DNA of 64,000 nt from the NCBI RefSeq assembly GCF_020034665.1, contig NZ_JAIQDI010000001.1:372001-436000 (forward strand), read 5' to 3'. Every line of letters starts with the position of its first letter. Position 1 is the stretch's first letter. A model generated the notes under the pieces. It had not been told where the DNA came from, did not search any database, and saw only the letters and a program-made list of their open reading frames with translations. The DNA comes from Niabella beijingensis (GTDB taxonomy: Bacteria > Bacteroidota > Bacteroidia > Chitinophagales > Chitinophagaceae). Shown here piece after piece: positions 52,802 through 61,889 of the stretch. The position numbers were made by a program, and so were the translations under genes.

Positions 52802-55800
52802 TCAGGATACCGGCATCAGGCTGCGGTGTATAATGGCACCGGTGTGCGCCGGATCCAGTTCCAGCACCTGCCCCAGGTATTGATCTGCCTTTGCGGCGTC
52901 GCCCAGTCCCAGATAACCCAGTCCCATCAGATAGCAGCAATGGATCCTGTTGCGCAGGTCCAGGTCATCATCAAAGATCATCAGGTCCGGCAGCGACACG
53001 GCAAAAAAGTCGATGGTCACCGTATCCTCCAGGTGTGTTTCGCCGTACCGGATCAGGTTGCGGAACCGCTGCGCCGCTTCCCCGCTCCTTCCCAATTTCT
53101 GCAATGCCATTCCCTGGTAGAAGATCTTATCCGGCTGCTGGTCGTTATAATAGATGGCCGGTGTGGGTTCCGAAAGACCCACCACTGCTTTTTCCCAGTA
53201 GATCTTTGCGGCAGGCATGTTGCCCCCGGCTTCCTCCACACATCCCAGCCAGTAGTTGATGTCATTTTCCTGTGCACCGTATAATTTTCCTTCTCCCAGG
53301 TTTTCCGGGTATTCCTGCGCCTTATGCAGCAGACTTCCTGCATCGTCCAGGTCATTCTTTGCCAGCGACTGTTTGGCGCGTTCCACATGGATCAGCATGT
53401 GCTGACCGGAAGTTTTGCCCTCGCCACCTTCCCAGGGATGAAAATTACGGGCTTTCAGCAACTGGCCGGCTTCTTCAAACCTGCCCAGCAGGGAATGCAG
53501 CCCGATGTATTCAATATACAGATCATCGCGTTCTCTTACCTGTACGGAATACTGGTTTAAATAGGACAGCCTGGACTCGGGATCGATATTAAACCGTTTC
53601 TTTAACTGATCCAGTTCAAACAACACCCTCGAATCAGACGGGTCCGCATCAAATGCTTTCTGGAACAGGTAGAGCGCTTCTTCTTTTTTATCAAACTTAT
53701 TGTAATAGGCAATTCCCAGGTTCCGGTTCGTGGTAGCAAAATCCGGATTGATGGCCAGCGATTGCTCCCAGCAGCTGCGGGCCGGATCGTACAACCTTTT
53801 CCCGTAATAAAAATTACCCAAATAATACAGGACTTTGTAGTCTCCGGGATGCAGTTCCGTAGCTGTTTTCAGCACTTTTATGTCTTCTATACGGTTGGGA
53901 AACACACCATCCGGGTCCATCCCGAACGCCTTTTGTAACCATACGCCCGTCTGTTCACTGTTCCCAGACCGGTGGCTGAAATAGCCCAGGTAATAATACA
54001 CCAACGGATCCGTTGTATGATCTGCCGTCAATGATAAAAATGTTATCGCATCTTCGTACAGACCTGCAGCGGCATATTGTAAGGCCATTTCTATAAAAGA
54101 ATAGGAACGGTTACGCATCTGCTGTTGAAGTTGCTGTAGCTCCTGTTCTGCCGCCGCCGTATTTCCCTGCTGTTGCAGGTGCCGCCACCATTCAAACCGG
54201 GCGGCAAAATCAAATCCATCTATGATCAGTGTTTCCTCCAGTAAAGCCGCGGCATCCGTTGTCCGTTGCAATTGCCGCAGTGCCACAGCCTTTATATGAC
54301 GCGCTTTCAGACTGTGATAATTTTTTAAAACAGATTTTTCAGCAAACTCCGCGCAGGCCTCCCAGTCGTTCTGAAGCGCACTAATGTATGCCAGTTGCAG
54401 GTAGGCGTTATCCTGCATTGCGGCATTCCAGGTGCTTTTATACAGCCAGGTCTTTGCTTCTTCCAGCCGATGCAGGTATCGCAGACAAAGACCCAGGTTA
54501 TACAGGGGTTCACCGTCATAAGGGTTGGGGTTCTTCGCCGTAAGCTTTTCCACCGCCGCACGCAGATAGGGTTCCGCCGTTTCAAACTGACCGCGGCGCA
54601 GGTACCAGAGTCCCATTGCATTGTTGCAGCGTACATCCGTTGCATCTCTTCGCAACGCTTCCTGGTAATAATCCAACGGTGAATACGTAGCATGCCGGTA
54701 CTGCTCCAGATGCAGACCCGCAAGATAAAGTTCTTCGGTAGTGGAAAGCGCTTCCGGCCGCAGTATGGGCTTTGCAGGATCCGGTATGGCATCCGTATTG
54801 CGTTCTACAGGTGTGTAGGCGATCAGCAATTTGCCGTTCTCATCCAGCACTTCTGCTGTCAGCTGCCGGGCTTCAAACTGAGCAATCTTGATCTGCTTTT
54901 CAAAACTTTTAAGGGGGGATAACACAACAGTATCTGCAAACAGCTCCTGCCCTTCCTGTATCAGCCGTATCGTCACCGTCCGTTCCTGCGTTACGTATGC
55001 CTGTACTGTAGCCGCCTGTTCCGTGGTTTCCAGGTTCACCATCGCATCTATAGAAGCATTCTTTACATACCCGATGTTCTTATAGGGCATGAAGTATTGC
55101 TTGAATGTTCTTACTTCATTGGGCATGATCCAGCTGAAATCCGGCTGGTTATCGGTGTACACGCCGCACATCAGTTCAAAGTAAGGGCCATCTTCATCTG
55201 TAAGCTGACGATCCCAGGCCTTACCAAATTCACCACAGCCCCAGGTCCATTGTTTTTTACCCGGACTCACATGATGATCGGCCACGTGCATGAGCCCTGC
55301 CTTTTTCTGATGGTGGTATCCTCCCACAAAATTGAAAGCACTGTTCACCGCCATATAAGAGGTAGGTACCGGTATATTGGTATAGATCGAAATATCGGTA
55401 CCGGGTGCATAATCTACTTTATAGTAGGTACCCGTTGCAATGGGAAAGGAACTTACATCCCTTTTGCCATGATCAAAAACGGCATTTACATCCGGGGGAA
55501 ATACACTCTGGTAATGTTCATCCACAGCAACCGCAGGGTTGGCCCACCACAAAAAGGTCTGCGGGAACGGTGTACGATTATACAATTTTGCTTCCAGCTC
55601 AATATAGGCTTTATCGGGATACAGGGTAAAACCCAGCGCACACTTGGTGCCGAATAGCTGCTCATATTCGTTTACCCATACCGTCTTGCTGCCGTTTTTA
55701 TTTTCAATGATCTGAAAGTCGGTTGCATCAAACGTGGTAGGACGGTGGTGTTGCGGCCAGTTAAACTCGATACCGCCGCTGATCCAGGGACCCAGCAGGC

Positions 55801-56110
55801 CCACCAGCGCCGGTTTGATGACCTTATTATGATATACAAAATGATAATCATTGGTTTTATCGTAGGCCATCTGTATCCGCCCGCCCAGCTCCGGAAGGAT
55901 CATCACCTTCAGATAGTCGTTCTCCAGGTATAAAGCGGTCCATTCCTTCTCCTCTTTTTCATCGTATACTTTATCGATCACCTTGTAAGGATATACCACG
56001 CCACTGCTTCCCTGATACACGCGTTTTTCCAGGAACATAGGATTCTTGTCGGGGTGTCCGGTTTTATAGGTAGGAATCTTAACCACTTCCTGCCAAGCAT
56101 GCACTTCCAT
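52802..56110 (-). CDS. Cytoplasmic DUF5107-TPR protein
   Basis: A 1102-residue protein without a signal peptide. The N-terminal third is DUF5107 (LENDYLKVMILPELGGRIQM, GPWISGGIEFNWPQHHRP, FLWWANPAVAVDEHYQSVFP, mutarotase-like), followed by a beta linker (about 365-450) and a long array of TPR repeats to the C-terminus (YDGEPLYNLGLCLRYLHRLE; ALYLFQKAFDADPSDSRVLF). It parallels the exported DUF5107 protein, so the pair may handle the same sugar on both sides of the inner membrane. The MFS transporter gene lies 45 nt upstream and is probably co-transcribed. Catalytic residues are not known to me. Confidence 0.87.
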   Translation of the reverse strand: MEVHAWQEVVKIPTYKTGHPDKNPMFLEKRVYQGSSGVVYPYKVIDKVYDEKEEKEWTALYLENDYLKVMILPELGGRIQMAYDKTNDYHFVYHNKVIKPALVGLLGPWISGGIEFNWPQHHRPTTFDATDFQIIENKNGSKTVWVNEYEQLFGTKCALGFTLYPDKAYIELEAKLYNRTPFPQTFLWWANPAVAVDEHYQSVFPPDVNAVFDHGKRDVSSFPIATGTYYKVDYAPGTDISIYTNIPVPTSYMAVNSAFNFVGGYHHQKKAGLMHVADHHVSPGKKQWTWGCGEFGKAWDRQLTDEDGPYFELMCGVYTDNQPDFSWIMPNEVRTFKQYFMPYKNIGYVKNASIDAMVNLETTEQAATVQAYVTQERTVTIRLIQEGQELFADTVVLSPLKSFEKQIKIAQFEARQLTAEVLDENGKLLIAYTPVERNTDAIPDPAKPILRPEALSTTEELYLAGLHLEQYRHATYSPLDYYQEALRRDATDVRCNNAMGLWYLRRGQFETAEPYLRAAVEKLTAKNPNPYDGEPLYNLGLCLRYLHRLEEAKTWLYKSTWNAAMQDNAYLQLAYISALQNDWEACAEFAEKSVLKNYHSLKARHIKAVALRQLQRTTDAAALLEETLIIDGFDFAARFEWWRHLQQQGNTAAAEQELQQLQQQMRNRSYSFIEMALQYAAAGLYEDAITFLSLTADHTTDPLVYYYLGYFSHRSGNSEQTGVWLQKAFGMDPDGVFPNRIEDIKVLKTATELHPGDYKVLYYLGNFYYGKRLYDPARSCWEQSLAINPDFATTNRNLGIAYYNKFDKKEEALYLFQKAFDADPSDSRVLFELDQLKKRFNIDPESRLSYLNQYSVQVRERDDLYIEYIGLHSLLGRFEEAGQLLKARNFHPWEGGEGKTSGQHMLIHVERAKQSLAKNDLDDAGSLLHKAQEYPENLGEGKLYGAQENDINYWLGCVEEAGGNMPAAKIYWEKAVVGLSEPTPAIYYNDQQPDKIFYQGMALQKLGRSGEAAQRFRNLIRYGETHLEDTVTIDFFAVSLPDLMIFDDDLDLRNRIHCCYLMGLGYLGLGDAAKADQYLGQVLELDPAHTGAIIHRSLMPVS

Positions 56111-56155
56111 AGTCTTCTTTTTATGATTGTAGAAAATTAATTTTAGTTGTTATGA

Positions 56156-57493
56156 TTAATGCCCGGAAAAAACGGTATCCATTTCTTCCAGTGATTTTCC
56201 TTTGGTTTCCTTCACCCGGAATTTCAAAAACAAAAAGCCGAGCACACAGACACCCGCGTAGATATAAAAAGGCGTGTAGGTCCCCAGGTTTTTTGCCAGT
56301 ATCGGAAAGGTAAAGGTCAGTACCGCATAGGAAGCCCAGAGGGCCAGCACTGCAATGGAGGTAGCAGCTCCTCTTACTTTGTTGGGAAATATCTCCGAAA
56401 TGAGTACCCAGGTAACCGGTGCGAGCGTCATTGCATACAGTCCGATCGCGGCCAGCAGCGACCAGGAAGCAGCGGCAGATTTCTGTTTCAGCAAGGTTGC
56501 GCTTATCAGGTACAACAATGTCAGTCCGACGGACCCCAGCAACATCAGTGGCCGGCGTCCCAGTTTATCCACCTGCCACATCGCCACCAGGGTACAGATC
56601 ATATTCACCAACCCGATAAACACGGTTTGTTTCAATTGGTCATCCTGACTAAAGCCGACGCTTTCAAAAATATTTGCGGTGTAGTTAAAGACTACGTTGA
56701 TACCGCAGAGCTGCTGGAATACTGCCAGGCCAATACCGATCAGCACTACCGGGAAGATGGACCGCTGGAATACATCTTTATAACGCACCACCATATCACC
56801 GGCAACCGATCTGCGGATCGCTTCCAGCGTGTGCACCGCATAATCCCCGCCGCCGATCTTTTTTAATATTTTTTCTGCAAGGGAAAAATTCCCGGCCTTG
56901 GCCAGCCAGCGGGGACTTTCGGGCAGCCAGCAAACACCTATTAAAAAAAGCGCGGATGGAACGGCTCCCAATCCTACCATCCAGCGCCAGGCATCCGCCC
57001 CTTCATTCCGCAGACTATAATTTACCAGGTTGGTAATAAAAATCCCGATCACGATGGTCAGCTGGTTGATGGCCACCATCCGGCCACGCATATTCGTTGG
57101 CGCCACTTCCGCGATGTACATAGGCGACAGGACGGACGCCATCCCCACTCCGATCCCTGCAGCAAAACGGGCCGCTATGAACAGGCCACTATTGTGTGAA
57201 AAGGCCATCGCCAGAGAAGAAACAAAGAACACGGCCGCTGCCAGCATCAGCCCCTTCCGGCGGCCCCAGCGGTCGGAGAGCCTGCCGGCCAGCAAACATC
57301 CTGCAATACATCCCAATGCCAGCGATGCTGTTGCAAACCCTTCCTGCACCTCGTTAAAACCGAATTGCTCCTTTAAGAACGGAAGTGCCCCGGCGATCAC
57401 TGCAAAGTCGAACCCAAAAAGGTAGCCGCCCAATGCAGAAATAAACGAAATGCCGATGATATAGGAAGTATTAAACTGATACTGACTTTGCAT
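56156..57493 (-). CDS. MFS sugar/proton symporter
   Basis: A 445-residue inner-membrane permease of the sugar porter family with twelve helices. Family motifs: GGYLFGFDFAVIAGALPFLK in helix 1, GRLSDRWGRRKGL in loop 2-3, PMYIAEVAPTNMRGR, WLPESPRWLAKAG after helix 6, FQQLCGINVVFNYT in helix 7, VDKLGRRPLML, and SEIFPNKVRGAA. It resembles XylE/GlcP-type H+-coupled transporters. The ATG at 57493 was preferred to 57526 because a near -7 element (CATCTTTG) covers the latter. It lies between GH2 and DUF5107 genes and would import the released sugar. Confidence 0.94.
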   Translation of the reverse strand: MQSQYQFNTSYIIGISFISALGGYLFGFDFAVIAGALPFLKEQFGFNEVQEGFATASLALGCIAGCLLAGRLSDRWGRRKGLMLAAAVFFVSSLAMAFSHNSGLFIAARFAAGIGVGMASVLSPMYIAEVAPTNMRGRMVAINQLTIVIGIFITNLVNYSLRNEGADAWRWMVGLGAVPSALFLIGVCWLPESPRWLAKAGNFSLAEKILKKIGGGDYAVHTLEAIRRSVAGDMVVRYKDVFQRSIFPVVLIGIGLAVFQQLCGINVVFNYTANIFESVGFSQDDQLKQTVFIGLVNMICTLVAMWQVDKLGRRPLMLLGSVGLTLLYLISATLLKQKSAAASWSLLAAIGLYAMTLAPVTWVLISEIFPNKVRGAATSIAVLALWASYAVLTFTFPILAKNLGTYTPFYIYAGVCVLGFLFLKFRVKETKGKSLEEMDTVFSGH

Positions 57494-57691
57494 ACAGAAG
57501 CGATTTAGAAACACAAAGATGCGCACATAAAAAGGTAAATAGAATGGATATCCTTATGAAAAAAAAGGATGATCTTATGAAGAAGGCGTTGTGCACCTGC
57601 TCTGGTGAACAGGCAGGATCCGGGCCGCATACCAATCGCACTATATATCTTACCTTTTGCAAGCCCCATTAACGAAAAAAAAGTAACCATT

Positions 57692-60469
57692 TTATTTTTT
57701 CAGCAACAGTAGCTGATCCTGCCTCAATGCCGTTTGCGGCACAAATTGCACACTGTTCATATACTGTAATAAACTGTAACGCAACTGACGTGCTGCCGGC
57801 CGCTGATCCAACCGGTCTGTAATATTCATGGAGGTCATCAGCAGCTTTCCTTTTCCCACGCGCGCTTCGATCACATTGGCCATTTTCCGGTTCTTAAAAA
57901 AATTATCGATCACCCGTACCACCGGTGTCATTGCCGGTAAGGAATCGATGATCATCGTTTTTGAAGAAGTGATCAGGTCCCACCACTGCCAGTCGCTGTG
58001 AAATGCGGTAGGGAACTGTTGCAGGGCCGGATGCTGCGGGTTACACAGGATACCCATGGTACCCGGCTGATCCGGGAAGTGTACCGGGCTCCAGAACACC
58101 GGGGCAAAGCGACCGTTAACGCCTTTCAGCGCGGATGTATCCGGGTTCAACAATACGCTCTTTCCTTCCTCCAGTAATTTTTGAGCTTCGGAAAAAGAAC
58201 GCGTAAAGGCTATATTGTCCGCATTATCCTCAACCGTTGCCGGGTATACCCATATCCGCCATTGGTTTTTATACGCGGTGCCTTTCAACTCCAATTCTAT
58301 AGTAAGCATTGCTGCTTTCTTTATTCCATTTAAAACAAACTGTGCTTCGCCGATCCGGCTGCCATTGCCCACCGGCAGGTCGGCCGCGGGCCAGTCTTTT
58401 TTGAACAGCACTTTCCCGGAGCGGTCTTTAATGGTGAGTTGCGGCAACGCCCGTTTCAGGGTACCGGAGCTAAAATTAGCGATCGCCGCCGCAACGCTGA
58501 AGGTTTCATCGTTCGTGTATGCCGCCTTACTAAACCGGAGCAAGGGTACTACTTCCGAGCTGTACATCCGGTGCTGTTGCGGGGTTACCAGTTGCTTACT
58601 GTCCCAGAATGCATCCAGGATGCCCACCAGCGCCGTACCCTGACCGGGAAAATCGTGCAGGTCCAGCAACTGGTATCCGCTGATGCCATTTGTTTTTAAC
58701 GCACGTTCCATTTCCTCCTTATACAGCTGCGCAGCAAAGATGCCGCTGGCCAGTGTAAAAGAATCGGCCAGCTGCAACAGGTTCTTTTTACGGAGATCAT
58801 TGCGCACGGCTTTAAAATTCAGCGGATCCAGCACACCGGTATATTTGCCAATCTCTTTCAGATTCGGGTAAACAGAATACTGTCCGATCTCGTGGGTGAT
58901 GAGGGGCACAGCAGCGCCTTCAACGGCTGCAGTGTAATCGGTGGAAAAATCCGGTGTATGGTCATTAAACACCCCCTGCCCTCTTACCCATCCTTTTTTG
59001 GTATACTGGGTAATGAAAAAATCATCTCCCGGCTCCGGCCAGCGGCCATGATCCTTCTCAAACGTGAACGTGGTGGTGGTATATAAATGCCGCTTGTCTC
59101 TTTGCTTCATTTTGGTCAGCAATCCATGCAACCAGTTAAAATCGCCCTGCAATTCATTTCCCAGGGACAAGAGGCAAAATGACGGGTGGTTGCCATAAGT
59201 TTCACTGATCCTTGCGGCCTCACTTTCCAGGAACCGGTTGGTGGCCGCATCCTCACCGGCATGCAGGTTCCAGAACGGCAGCTCCACCTGCAGGTAAAAG
59301 CCCATAGAATCGGCCACTTCAAAAGCCGCCTGTGGCGGACACCAGGAGTGAAAACGCAGGTGGTTCAATCCATAGCTTTTAGCAGCCCGGAATACTTTCA
59401 GCCAGCCCTCATGCGTCATCGGCGGGTGCCCGGTCAATGGAAAAATATTGCATTCCAGCGTGCCTCTTAAAAACACCGGACGGCCATTCATACGAAGGGT
59501 TTGCTGATCGTTGGTCATGGCCCTTAACCCAAAGCGGGTTTCCTTCCGGTCCAGCAATTTTCCGGTGGTGGTTTGCAACGCCACTTCTACCCTGTATAAC
59601 TGCGGATCAAATTCATCCCACAGTTTTGCGTTATTACCCAGGGATAATTCCATCTCATTACCGGATGACCCGGGTGCCACCGTAACCGGCATGTTGCGGA
59701 CAGCCACCTGTTTGCCTCCCAGGAATACGGTTGTTTTTAAAACGGCTTTCTGAATACCGGCATTATGATTCTCCAATTTTATTTTCAGGCCTACCCGTTT
59801 TTGTGTCACATCCGGATACGTTTGTACCATACCTACAGAAAGCCGGTTATGGGCACTCAATTTTATGGCACCGATAACACCGTTCCAGATGATCTGCGTT
59901 CCATCCGTATAGGCATGCGCCATATCCCTTACTGAGATATCATGTTGCTTGCGGTTGTCGATGCGGATCGTTAACAGGTGTGTTCCGGGGGTAAGGTAGT
60001 TGCTCAGCTCGAATACATGGGGTGTACTCAGGCTTTCATCGGTTCCTGCCTCTTTGCCATCTACCCAAACCCGGGTATTCCAGATCACACGCTCCAGGTA
60101 CAACCGGATCTGCTTATCCTTCCACCCTGCGGGTATCACCACCCGCTTGCTGTACCAGGCCGGTCCTATATACGAATGCTTACGGGTGAGCATAAGCATC
60201 ACGTCCTTATTCATCACGTTCGTGTCCTGCTTTATCTTTTCACCGATACCGGCATCATCCAGCGTGCCGGGTAGTTGTATGGCCTGTCCCTCGTCCTTCT
60301 TAAACCATGCTGCTCCTATCCCGCGATCCTCCTTATCCAGCCTTACGTTCCATGTGCCGGCCAGGGAAATATCCTGCTGCGCATTTACCTGCGCCACGCA
60401 AAAAAGAAAAAGGTATGCTAAAAAGGTTCGCATCGTTGTTGGTAATAACATACTCATTTGTTTTTTCAT
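57692..60469 (-). CDS. Glycoside hydrolase family 2 enzyme, exported
   Basis: A 925-residue secreted GH2 protein, the family of beta-galactosidases, beta-glucuronidases and related enzymes. After the signal peptide (FLAYLFLFCVAQVNAQ) come the jelly-roll sugar-binding domain (PAWYSKRVVIPAGWKDKQIR), the Ig-like domain and the TIM barrel. The acid/base Glu is in LLSLGNELQGD near residue 437 and the probable nucleophile in THEIGQYSVYP near 526. A C-terminal beta domain and a GATase-like tail follow. It is a paralogue of the truncated gene at the right edge. Start 60469 follows an AAACTTTG promoter-like element. Confidence 0.9.
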   Translation of the reverse strand: MKKQMSMLLPTTMRTFLAYLFLFCVAQVNAQQDISLAGTWNVRLDKEDRGIGAAWFKKDEGQAIQLPGTLDDAGIGEKIKQDTNVMNKDVMLMLTRKHSYIGPAWYSKRVVIPAGWKDKQIRLYLERVIWNTRVWVDGKEAGTDESLSTPHVFELSNYLTPGTHLLTIRIDNRKQHDISVRDMAHAYTDGTQIIWNGVIGAIKLSAHNRLSVGMVQTYPDVTQKRVGLKIKLENHNAGIQKAVLKTTVFLGGKQVAVRNMPVTVAPGSSGNEMELSLGNNAKLWDEFDPQLYRVEVALQTTTGKLLDRKETRFGLRAMTNDQQTLRMNGRPVFLRGTLECNIFPLTGHPPMTHEGWLKVFRAAKSYGLNHLRFHSWCPPQAAFEVADSMGFYLQVELPFWNLHAGEDAATNRFLESEAARISETYGNHPSFCLLSLGNELQGDFNWLHGLLTKMKQRDKRHLYTTTTFTFEKDHGRWPEPGDDFFITQYTKKGWVRGQGVFNDHTPDFSTDYTAAVEGAAVPLITHEIGQYSVYPNLKEIGKYTGVLDPLNFKAVRNDLRKKNLLQLADSFTLASGIFAAQLYKEEMERALKTNGISGYQLLDLHDFPGQGTALVGILDAFWDSKQLVTPQQHRMYSSEVVPLLRFSKAAYTNDETFSVAAAIANFSSGTLKRALPQLTIKDRSGKVLFKKDWPAADLPVGNGSRIGEAQFVLNGIKKAAMLTIELELKGTAYKNQWRIWVYPATVEDNADNIAFTRSFSEAQKLLEEGKSVLLNPDTSALKGVNGRFAPVFWSPVHFPDQPGTMGILCNPQHPALQQFPTAFHSDWQWWDLITSSKTMIIDSLPAMTPVVRVIDNFFKNRKMANVIEARVGKGKLLMTSMNITDRLDQRPAARQLRYSLLQYMNSVQFVPQTALRQDQLLLLKK

Positions 60470-61045
60470 CGCACTACAAAGTTTCTTTAACTGTACGGGA
60501 CCCAGGGCCGACTCCGGCAAGCATACCCCGCAAATTTATGATCAAACATAGCACTGACCTGTTGTATTTTCAATAGCTAATCTTCGGAAAAAGATAGATT
60601 TTCTGATGCTGAATGCGGTTGGGCTGGTTGAGCTACCTGCTTTTTTTATTGTCCCGACTGCAATGCTTATGGCGGCGGTCTTGCGTCGCACTCTTTGGCA
60701 CCTCAATACAGGGCAGCTGGTTGTGGAGCGCAGCGACTGGTGGGACAGGGAGTTACCGTTTAGTAAGCCTACTTAAACTACTTTTATATAAGGCCATCGG
60801 CCTGGGCTTTCTTAACAACTCCGGATCCGAACGTTCGGATTATTCCGGAGAACAAACATGCTACAGAACATCAGAGTGCCGCAGGCATGGCCAATAAAAC
60901 GCCGGCATGAGTTACAGGCCCCTCCTGCCCCCTATGCAGGTTTATACAACACCCGAAACACGATTTTCAACTATTGAAAAATGAGTATATTAGCAAAACA
61001 AACCGGCAGAACATCAAAAATCGTTGCTCAAAACCTATACACCAG
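60470..61045. other. 576-nt spacer with repeat fragments and a large palindrome
   Basis: No gene is visible. It holds two repeat fragments found elsewhere in the window: CTTGCGTCGCACTCTT (60680-60695, also 1995-2010) and CGCAGCGACTGGTG (60729-60742, also 10060-10073). The palindrome at 60819-60850 is listed separately. The promoters of the left GH2 gene and of the DUF6934-like gene must both lie here. Confidence 0.55.
60819..60850. promoter_or_regulatory. Perfect 16-bp palindrome inside a larger hairpin, LacI-type operator candidate
   Basis: ATCCGAACGTTCGGAT (60825-60840) is a perfect palindrome with a central CG, as in LacI-family operators. An outer pair CTCCGG (60819-60824) / CCGGAG (60845-60850) extends it around a 4-nt bulge. 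It is 350 nt upstream of the GH2 gene at 57.7-60.5 kb and 196 nt upstream of the DUF6934-like gene. Confidence 0.5.
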
Positions 61046-61597
61046 ATGAGTCATTTAAAAGATATTTACGAACTGCAGGAGGATAAATCTATTCTCAATC
61101 TTAAGTTCTTTTTTATAAGCAAAGGCAGGCAGGATGTTGTAAAAGTGGTTCAGTATGCATTTGTACAAAAGTTAAACGGCAGAAATGTATATAACCTTGG
61201 CTTTGATGATTATGATCTAGATAACGATGTTATCATTGATCATATCAACACTAATAATGGAGATGCTTATAAAGTGTTTAATACCATTTTAAGCACCATT
61301 CCCGGTTTCTTTAAAAGCTATGATGGCAGCATTCTAATGGTGCAGGGCAGCGACGGAAGACCGGAGTTTCCTGAGCATTGCAGACTAACGTGCAGGAAAA
61401 AATGCCTGAACGAATGCAAAAATCATAACAGAAGAATCACCATATACCGTGGGTACATCAATAAGCATTACGAAGCATTAACAACTGAATATCACTTCTT
61501 TGGAGGCAAAAAAGACCAGGCACAGCACATTTTGTTAGAGCCTTATGAACGTTATAAAACATACGATTCTGTATTCATTTTTCAAAAAAAGATATAA
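61046..61597 (+). CDS. DUF6934-like protein with a CxxxC ladder
   Basis: A 183-residue protein that resembles the Bacteroidota DUF6934 family (ISKGRQDVVKVVQYAFVQKL, NVYNLGFDDYD, NTNNGDAYKVFNTILST). The function is unknown. Residues about 112-127 read CRLTCRKKCLNECKNH: four cysteines exactly four residues apart, followed by a histidine, suited to a metal site on one helix face. The ATG at 61046 matches the family start (MSHLKDIYEL); an upstream ATG at 60974 is unlikely. Base composition is far more AT-rich than its neighbours (17 G/C in the 60 bases 61201-61260). A 52-residue gene follows 9 nt later. Confidence 0.72.
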   Translation: MSHLKDIYELQEDKSILNLKFFFISKGRQDVVKVVQYAFVQKLNGRNVYNLGFDDYDLDNDVIIDHINTNNGDAYKVFNTILSTIPGFFKSYDGSILMVQGSDGRPEFPEHCRLTCRKKCLNECKNHNRRITIYRGYINKHYEALTTEYHFFGGKKDQAQHILLEPYERYKTYDSVFIFQKKI

Positions 61598-61606
61598 CTT
61601 TACAGT

Positions 61607-61765
61607 ATGAAAACTAAAAAGACAGAATCAAAAAAGATGGTGAAGGTAACCGAAGCCGGGCTCTTGTCTTTAGTTGCTGCTAAACTTAAAGGCAAGGTTT
61701 TATTTACCAAAAAAGTGGAGGATGCAAAAAACTATCTGCAAAAAGTAAAAACTGTATCTGTATAA
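61607..61765 (+). CDS. 52-residue basic protein, partner of the DUF6934-like gene
   Basis: A short gene, ATG 61607 to TAA 61763-61765, encoding 52 residues: a Lys-rich N-terminus, TEAGLLSLVAAKLKGKVLF in the centre and KKVEDAKNYLQKVKTV at the end. It looks like one helical hairpin. The composition, the 9-nt spacing from the DUF6934-like gene, a TAACTTTA promoter-like element 4 nt before the ATG, and a terminator right after support a true gene. A toxin-antitoxin-like or regulator role is only a guess from size and pairing. Confidence 0.68.
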   Translation: MKTKKTESKKMVKVTEAGLLSLVAAKLKGKVLFTKKVEDAKNYLQKVKTVSV

Positions 61766-61790
61766 AACAAAAGTGTAAAATAAATTTTAA

Positions 61791-61819
61791 AGGTGTCAGT
61801 TATTGATGCCTTTTTTTAT
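61791..61819 (+). terminator. Terminator of the DUF6934-like cassette
   Basis: A 9-bp stem with two G-T pairs (AAGGTGTCA / TGATGCCTT), a 5-nt loop and a T tract at 61812-61818, 25 nt after the stop of the 52-residue gene. Confidence 0.8.
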
Positions 61820-61889
61820 TGATATACGTTTGTTTTTTTCAAGTTTTTTGCTGTTTGGGGCGACCGGCGGGACAAAGAGTATCCATTCA

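Noticed and set aside
57541..57575. ATCCTT/AAGGAT hairpin between the GH2 and MFS genes as a terminator
   Set aside because: Six A/T-rich base pairs with an A-rich loop and no T tract in the direction of transcription; too weak.
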